A DNA stretch of 8,847 nucleotides from Collinsella sp. GTDB taxonomy: Bacteria > Actinomycetota > Coriobacteriia > Coriobacteriales > Coriobacteriaceae. Positions within the stretch are counted from its first letter, which is position 1; each line of letters opens with the position of its first letter. Below the pieces are notes generated by a model. That model worked only from the letters and a program-made list of their open reading frames with translations. It was not told where the DNA came from and searched no databases. The position numbers were made by a program, and so were the translations under genes. Location: positions 1-8,847 of the forward strand of contig DXZV01000004.1 of the NCBI GenBank assembly GCA_019419485.1, given 5' to 3'. This document shows positions 4,460 through 8,847 of the stretch, piece by piece.

Positions 4460-7225
4460 TTACTCGGCGCTCTTGAGGGCGCCGACCATGTCGATCTTGT
4501 TGAGGGTACGGTTGGTGGCGAGGTTGACGATAAACGTAAAGCCAAAGGCCAGAAGCACGGATAGCACGTAGCTCAGCGGCTCGACCTCAACATCAAAATA
4601 CAGCGACGGCATCTGCAAAATGTACGTAAAACTCTCGGCCAGCAAGCCGCCCAGCGGCACGCCCAGCGCAGCGCCGATCGCCGTAAGGATCAACGTCTCC
4701 TTGTTGACGTAGTGGTGCACCTCGCCACGGCGGAAGCCCAGCACCTTGATGGTCGCCAGCTCGCGTTCGCGCTCCGAAATATTCGTATTAGACAGCGTAA
4801 ACACCACCACAAACGACAGGCACGCCGCCATAAAGGTCACAAGCACCACGACCGAGTTGATGATGGTGAAGTTGGCCTCATAATTCTCCCAATGCTCGGC
4901 CGTACTCGAAATCGTAAGCCAACCGTCACTCTTAAGATTCTTGCTAAACGCAATCTGGTCGGCCGACGAACCCTTAAGCAGCACAAAGACGCCGTTAAGG
5001 CGTGCACTTCGACCGAACGCACGCTCATAGGTGCCCTGCGTCATATAAAGCGTGTTGCCCAGATAGTTGAGCGAGATGTCGCTGACTTTGACCTTGGCAA
5101 CATTGAGCGACGAATCCTGGACGTGAGCCGTGTCACCCGGCTTGATCCCCAGCACCAGCTGAGAGCTCTTGCTCAAATACACGTCTCCGTCACGCAGGGC
5201 GAGCGGTTCTTTGGACTCATCCTCCAGGCGCACGTAATCGCCCAAGTCACCCGTGCGGTCGTCGGGAATCACGATGAGCTGCACGGTCTCGCTCTTGCCG
5301 CCAAACGTAAAGGTGACGTTGTCGGTCATAATCGGCAGGGTCGAGGTCACCGTCACGTTGGAATCATTGGCCGTGCTGCGCTCATCCAATGCCGCGCACG
5401 TCTGCGAAAAATCGTCGGGATTGGCGACCGCCAGCAAGTCATAGCGCGTGATATGCCCGTACTGTTTGGGCGAAAGCGCCACCGACGTGTCGCGAATTCC
5501 CATACCGCAAATCACGAGCGCCGTGCAGCCGGCGATACCGAAGATGGTCATAAAGGCGCGCTTTTTGTAGCGGAACAGGTTACGTGCTGCCACCTTGTTC
5601 AAGAAGCCCATGCGGCGCCAAATAAAGCCGATGCGCTCGAGCAGAATGCGTGAGCCGGCGCGCGGCGCCTTGGGACGCATGAGCGAAGCCGGCGTCTCGG
5701 CCATCTCGTGGCGGCAGGCGATAATCGTAGCGCCCACCACGCCCACGGCAAACAGCGCCACCGAGACAATCGAGGACACGATATCGTACGAAAGCAGCAT
5801 CTGGGGCAGTGAGTACATATCATCGAACACCGTAAACAGGAACAGCGGCAGGCCCACAAATCCGATGATGTTGCCGAGCACGCCGCCAATTAGACACGCC
5901 CACAGCGCGTAGTCCACGTATTTGGACAGGATACGCCCGCGTGAATAGCCGAGCGCCTTGTACAGACCAATAAGCGTGCGCTCCTCCTCGACCATGCGGG
6001 TGGCGGTGGTGAGGCTGATAAGCACGGCGACGATAAAGAAGATGAACGGGAACACCGTGGCAATGGCCTCAATTGACGAGCTATCGCTCTCCACGCTCGA
6101 GTAGCTTGCGATGTTATCGCGGTCCTGGATGTACCAGGTGCATTCGCCCAGATCGGAAAGCTCGGCGCGGGCATCGGCAAAATGCTGGTCGGCGGCGGCG
6201 CGGCGCTGGTCCAACTCGGCCTGAGCCTGGACGCGCTCCTCGCTGCCCTCGGCCATACGGTTGATGTTATCCTGCTCGATCCCAAAGAGCATGGCGGCCT
6301 GACGCTCGGCCGTATCCAAGCTTGTCGGCGTGTCAACCGTCAACTCCTGGACGCGCGCCTTCTCACGCTCCTCGCGGATCTTCTCGATATTGCCTTTGAC
6401 CTCGTTGATCTTTGTCGTGTAGGCATCTGAATAGGAGTTAAGACTCTTGGCTCCCTCGACGATCACGTGGACTGCGGAGTAGGAAGAAGATGTCGCGGCA
6501 TCCTCGCTCACATAGAACTTATAGTCCGCAGCCGAAGCAGCGCGAAAGGCGTTGACTGTCGAGTCGGAGCTCACGTCGGTAGGATCGAGGACCTCGGCCG
6601 TAATGGTGTAATCGCCCGCGGCAAACTGATCCTTGGCACTTTGGTTGGACGAGCTCGCGTCATTGGCGGCAAAACTCACCGTATCGCCGAGCTTTTTGCC
6701 CGAAGCCTTCAGGAACTTCGAAGTCACCGCGACCTCATCGGCGCTCTCGGGCAAATCGCCGTTCACGAGCACTGGCTGATCGATGTTCTCCTTGGAGAGA
6801 CTTTGCACGACCACGCGCTCGCGCGTTGTGCCCACGGCGGTGTAGGCGGTCTCGGTGTAGATGCCCTCGGCCGTCTCGACGCCGTCGACCTCTTGGATAG
6901 CCGCAAGATCGTCACGCGTAAGGCCATAGGTCGACTGCACGTTAATGTCATAGACATTCTGCTGGTCAAAATAGGCGTCGACCGAATCGCACAAATCCTC
7001 GCAGCCCGCCTTAAGGCCGCACATCACGCTCACGCCAAGCGCAGTGATGACCACGATAGATAGGAAGCGCTTAAGACTGCCCCGAATCGTGCGGTAGATG
7101 CCACGGCGAAAAACCGTCGGCACCATATCGTTTGAGCTTTGAGCGGTACGGTAGGTCGCGAACTCCCGGTCGCGGCCCGCGTGCTCCGTATCGTGGTTTT
7201 GGCTGTTTTGGCAATCTTGGTCCAT
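4460..7225 (-). CDS. FtsX-type ABC transporter permease, two-module
   Basis: A long membrane component (about 921 residues) of a MacB/LolC-like exporter or mechanotransmitting ABC complex. The hydrophobic layout is 1+3+1+3 helices: about 54-72; 391-410, 439-470 and 486-503; 556-576; 789-812, 848-870 and 887-904. Each three-helix group is an FtsX domain, and both carry the hallmark loop, VEEERTLIGLYKALGYS (412-428) and SERERELATIKVLGF (817-831). Extracytoplasmic parts follow helix 1 (with a charged coiled-coil-like stretch at about 276-358) and helix 5. It lies directly after the ATPase gene, so coupled translation is likely. The start is uncertain: ATG at 7225, a GTG at 7237 overlapping the ATPase stop, or an internal ATG at 7126, nearer the first helix. 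None has a strong ribosome-binding site. Substrate unknown. Confidence 0.9.
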   Translation of the reverse strand: MDQDCQNSQNHDTEHAGRDREFATYRTAQSSNDMVPTVFRRGIYRTIRGSLKRFLSIVVITALGVSVMCGLKAGCEDLCDSVDAYFDQQNVYDINVQSTYGLTRDDLAAIQEVDGVETAEGIYTETAYTAVGTTRERVVVQSLSKENIDQPVLVNGDLPESADEVAVTSKFLKASGKKLGDTVSFAANDASSSNQSAKDQFAAGDYTITAEVLDPTDVSSDSTVNAFRAASAADYKFYVSEDAATSSSYSAVHVIVEGAKSLNSYSDAYTTKINEVKGNIEKIREEREKARVQELTVDTPTSLDTAERQAAMLFGIEQDNINRMAEGSEERVQAQAELDQRRAAADQHFADARAELSDLGECTWYIQDRDNIASYSSVESDSSSIEAIATVFPFIFFIVAVLISLTTATRMVEEERTLIGLYKALGYSRGRILSKYVDYALWACLIGGVLGNIIGFVGLPLFLFTVFDDMYSLPQMLLSYDIVSSIVSVALFAVGVVGATIIACRHEMAETPASLMRPKAPRAGSRILLERIGFIWRRMGFLNKVAARNLFRYKKRAFMTIFGIAGCTALVICGMGIRDTSVALSPKQYGHITRYDLLAVANPDDFSQTCAALDERSTANDSNVTVTSTLPIMTDNVTFTFGGKSETVQLIVIPDDRTGDLGDYVRLEDESKEPLALRDGDVYLSKSSQLVLGIKPGDTAHVQDSSLNVAKVKVSDISLNYLGNTLYMTQGTYERAFGRSARLNGVFVLLKGSSADQIAFSKNLKSDGWLTISSTAEHWENYEANFTIINSVVVLVTFMAACLSFVVVFTLSNTNISERERELATIKVLGFRRGEVHHYVNKETLILTAIGAALGVPLGGLLAESFTYILQMPSLYFDVEVEPLSYVLSVLLAFGFTFIVNLATNRTLNKIDMVGALKSAE

Positions 7226-7230
7226 GGGCG

Positions 7231-7932
7231 CTACCACTCGATCGTCTCGATAGGCACGGGATTTTGCTGGACCGTCTCGCTCTCCACGCGACCGTTCTTA
7301 AAGCGAATCAAGCGATCGGCCATGGGCGCCAGCGCGGAGTTGTGGGTGATGATAATGACCGTGATGCCTTGCTTGCGGCAGGTATCCTGCAGCAACTGCA
7401 AGATCTGCTTGCCGGTTTTGTAGTCGAGCGCACCCGTGGGCTCGTCGCACAGAAGCAGCTTGGGATTCTTGGCCAGCGCGCGGGCGATGCACACGCGCTG
7501 CTGCTCGCCGCCCGAAAGCTGCGCGGGGAAGTTGGCAAGGCGCTCGCCCAGGCCAACCTGGCAAAGCGTTTGCTCGGCATCGAGCGAATCGGGGCAGATT
7601 TGCGCCGCGAGCTCGACGTTTTCGAGCGCCGTCAAGTTGGGAACCAAATTGTAGAACTGGAAGACAAAGCCGACGTCGGCGCGGCGGTATTCCACGAGCT
7701 GCGCCTCGTTGGCAGAGCTCACGTCGCGCCCGTCCACCGTCACGGTGCCGGAGGTCGCCGTATCCATGCCGCCCAGAATGTTGAGCGCCGTGGTCTTGCC
7801 GGCACCCGAAGCACCCAGAATGATGGCGAGCTCGCCGCGCTCGACCGTAAAGCTCGCGCCGTCGAGCGCATGAATGCGGGCGTCGCCCTCGCCGTATGCT
7901 TTGATGACGTCTTTGAATTCGATATAGGCCAT
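7231..7932 (-). CDS. ABC transporter ATP-binding protein (MacB/LolD type)
   Basis: The 233-residue cytoplasmic ATPase partner of the adjoining permease. All motor motifs are present: Walker A GASGAGKTT (40-48), Q-loop Gln92 in FVFQFYNLVPNLTALENV, signature LSGGEQQR (139-146), Walker B LLLCDEP (159-165) with catalytic Glu164, D-loop GALD (167-170) and switch His197 in ITHN. Length and the FYNLVPNLTALENVELA stretch are typical of the MacB/LolD/FtsE group, which power FtsX-type permeases and often move peptides, lipids or drugs or signal to cell-wall enzymes. It is the first gene of a two-gene minus-strand operon. The ATG at 7932 has only a weak GGGA-type ribosome-binding site. Confidence 0.95.
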   Translation of the reverse strand: MAYIEFKDVIKAYGEGDARIHALDGASFTVERGELAIILGASGAGKTTALNILGGMDTATSGTVTVDGRDVSSANEAQLVEYRRADVGFVFQFYNLVPNLTALENVELAAQICPDSLDAEQTLCQVGLGERLANFPAQLSGGEQQRVCIARALAKNPKLLLCDEPTGALDYKTGKQILQLLQDTCRKQGITVIIITHNSALAPMADRLIRFKNGRVESETVQQNPVPIETIEW

Positions 7933-7962
7933 CGATTAATTCCCATCTGGTCGGATAACTCT

Positions 7963-7990
7963 TTAGTATTACCCATTTCCCACCGACCAA
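7963..7990 (-). promoter_or_regulatory. Candidate promoter of the ABC operon
   Basis: On the minus strand TTGGTC (7990-7985) and TACTAA (7968-7963) are separated by 16 bases and lie 31 bases before the ATPase start codon. Both hexamers are only partial matches to consensus. The -35 overlaps the edge of the 46-bp repeat copy at 7987-8032, so the repeat would sit directly against or within the promoter. Confidence 0.3.
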
Positions 7991-8032
7991 AAAGGGACAG
8001 GTTTATTTTGGCAGGTTTTATATGGGGAAACG
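7987..8032 (+). repeat. 46-bp dispersed repeat, copy B
   Basis: Matches the minus strand of 4410-4455 at 44 of 46 bases (differences only near the TGGG/AAACG end). In copy B the base-pairing partner of the left arm is eroded (CCGACC where copy A has CCTGCC), leaving only CCAAAA/TTTTGG, so it is a poorer hairpin than copy A. It lies upstream of the ABC operon, between the operon start and the next gene's terminator. Confidence 0.92.
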
Positions 8033-8296
8033 TACCTCTTTGGGGGCAGCGCGGGACGCGCAGGGGCGGCCGTGCAGATCGGCACAGCCGTCTCACGTGG
8101 AATCGACCGACGCCTGCCTTTCCGTGACACCGGCAACTCGTTTTTGCTTGTTGGCATGGCCGCCATTATGCCTTGGGACTGAGCACTCAAATTCTCACTC
8201 CTCATTGCCACGCTTGCCGCAAGCTATCAGGGTGACGAGATGACGACGCTCGCTGTAGCAGCGCAGCCACACTCTATAAGCGAGGCGTTTGCCAGC
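8033..8296. other. Intergenic stretch without a convincing gene
   Basis: No supported gene. A plus-strand frame at 8042-8182 is open and reads protein-like near its end (FLLVGMAAIMPWD then TGA), but it lacks a start codon with a ribosome-binding site and runs back into the repeat copy at 7987-8032; it could be the tail of a decayed gene. An 80-codon minus-strand frame (7969-8211) ends by translating the same repeat and is not credible. A small CGCTG/CAGCG hairpin lies at about 8250-8263. Confidence 0.4.
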
Positions 8297-8332
8297 AAAA
8301 AAGCGCGCGACAGGGTAAGCCCGCCGCGCGCT
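8297..8332 (-). terminator. Rho-independent terminator of the AIM24-family gene
   Basis: On the minus strand, 12 bases after the stop codon, AGCGCGCG pairs with CGCGCGCT around a 15-base loop (which itself holds a GGG/CCC pair), followed by six T. This is a textbook GC stem and T-run for the gene ending at 8345. Confidence 0.92.
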
Positions 8333-8344
8333 ATCCTATGCGGA

Positions 8345-8847
8345 CTAGTTATTGTTGTTGGTCATCGAGGCCACTACTGCCGCAAGATTGGAAATGGGCA
8401 TCGTCTGCAACCAGATGCGACCGGGACCGGTGAGCACGGTGTTGAACACGCCCTCGCCACCAAACATGATGTTTTTGACGCCCTTGACCATTTGAGCGTC
8501 GATGCTCACGGTCTCCTCAAAGCCGGCCACGTTGCCGGTATCCACAATCATCTGCTGGCCAGCAGCGAGCTCGTACTCAACCAGGTCGCCGTCGATCTCG
8601 GCAAAAGCAACACCCGAGCCCGTGAGCTTCTGCATGATAAAGCCCTCGCCGCCAAAGACGCCGGCCTTTGCCTTCTTGTTAAAGTGAATGCTCAACTCGA
8701 CGCCACTTTCCGCGGCAAGGAACGAACGCTTCTGCAAAATCCAGCTCTTGCCCGGACCGATCTCGATTGGCACGATGCGGCCGGGGAAGCAGGAGCCAAA
8801 CGCGATCATGCCATCGCCACGCGCGGTCCAAATGTTTTGGAACAATG
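8345..8847 (-). CDS. AIM24 / TIGR00266 family protein, C-terminal part
   Basis: The gene runs off the right edge of the window, so about 167 C-terminal residues are seen and the N-terminus is missing; a TTG at 8845 is an internal Leu codon, not a start. The fragment begins FQNIWTARGDGMIAFGS, then GRIVPIEIGPGKSWILQKRSFLAAE, and has two glycine-rich hairpins of the same type: FGGEGFIMQKLTGSG (about 64-78) and FGGEGVFNTVLTGPG (about 128-142). These repeated FGGEG..LTG.G motifs and the closing IWLQTMP are typical of the TIGR00266/AIM24 family, a beta-rich fold found widely in bacteria and in mitochondrial AIM24; no enzymatic role is established. The tail ends in four Asn. A strong terminator follows. 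Confidence 0.88.
   Translation of the reverse strand, partial: LFQNIWTARGDGMIAFGSCFPGRIVPIEIGPGKSWILQKRSFLAAESGVELSIHFNKKAKAGVFGGEGFIMQKLTGSGVAFAEIDGDLVEYELAAGQQMIVDTGNVAGFEETVSIDAQMVKGVKNIMFGGEGVFNTVLTGPGRIWLQTMPISNLAAVVASMTNNNN

Noticed and set aside
4712..5653. 313-codon plus-strand open frame
   Set aside because: Antisense shadow of the ABC permease; Arg/His-rich product without domains or a ribosome-binding site.
7132..8127. 331-codon plus-strand open frame
   Set aside because: Antisense shadow of the ABC ATPase that then translates the 46-bp repeat; no domain.
7969..8211. 80-codon minus-strand open frame
   Set aside because: Its C-terminal part is a translation of the dispersed 46-bp repeat and it ends in the ABC operon promoter region; composition is Pro/Arg/Ala-rich without domain features.

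Overview
The window looks like a piece of a high-GC Gram-positive chromosome, most likely a gut Coriobacteriia member close to Collinsella. This rests on base composition, on protein styles I recognise (a phosphofructokinase with GGNG and PKTIDND motifs, a membrane-anchored choloylglycine-hydrolase-like protein, a MacB-type ABC pair) and on dense short palindromic repeats between genes; no database search was possible. The first 16 bases are not genomic: they equal the 3' end of the Nextera transposase mosaic end, so the contig starts at a library-adapter junction. Layout: (1) 17-123, minus: truncated 5' end of an M18-family aminopeptidase gene. (2) 285-1403, plus: divergent gene for an N-terminally anchored Ntn hydrolase of the choloylglycine hydrolase / linear amide hydrolase family. 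(3) 1511-2590, plus: a 6-phosphofructokinase of the subgroup with Gly104 and Lys124 equivalents. (4) 2591-3023: no gene, but a large compound palindrome that takes in the pfk stop codon, a small palindromic element, and a pair of direct repeats in front of the next gene. (5) 3024-3944, plus: an XRE-type DNA-binding protein with 18-residue tandem repeats and four predicted membrane helices. (6) 3945-4459: no gene, but three or four further inverted repeats. (7) 4460-7932, minus: a two-gene ABC transporter operon (ATPase, then a large two-module FtsX-type permease), followed immediately by a hairpin terminator. (8) 7933-8344: no convincing gene; it holds a second copy, in opposite orientation, of the 46-bp repeat that ends the ABC operon, and the terminator of the last gene. 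(9) 8345-8847, minus: an AIM24 / TIGR00266-family protein whose 5' end lies beyond the window. The genes are mostly independent functional units: central glycolysis, peptide and amide hydrolysis, a surface-exposed transporter or efflux system, and a possible membrane-linked regulator. The most unusual content is the repeat landscape: at least four different palindromic families crowd about 1.9 kb around the membrane regulator gene, and a near-identical 46-bp inverted repeat pair brackets the ABC operon. I see no CRISPR array, tRNA, rRNA, transposase or phage gene.
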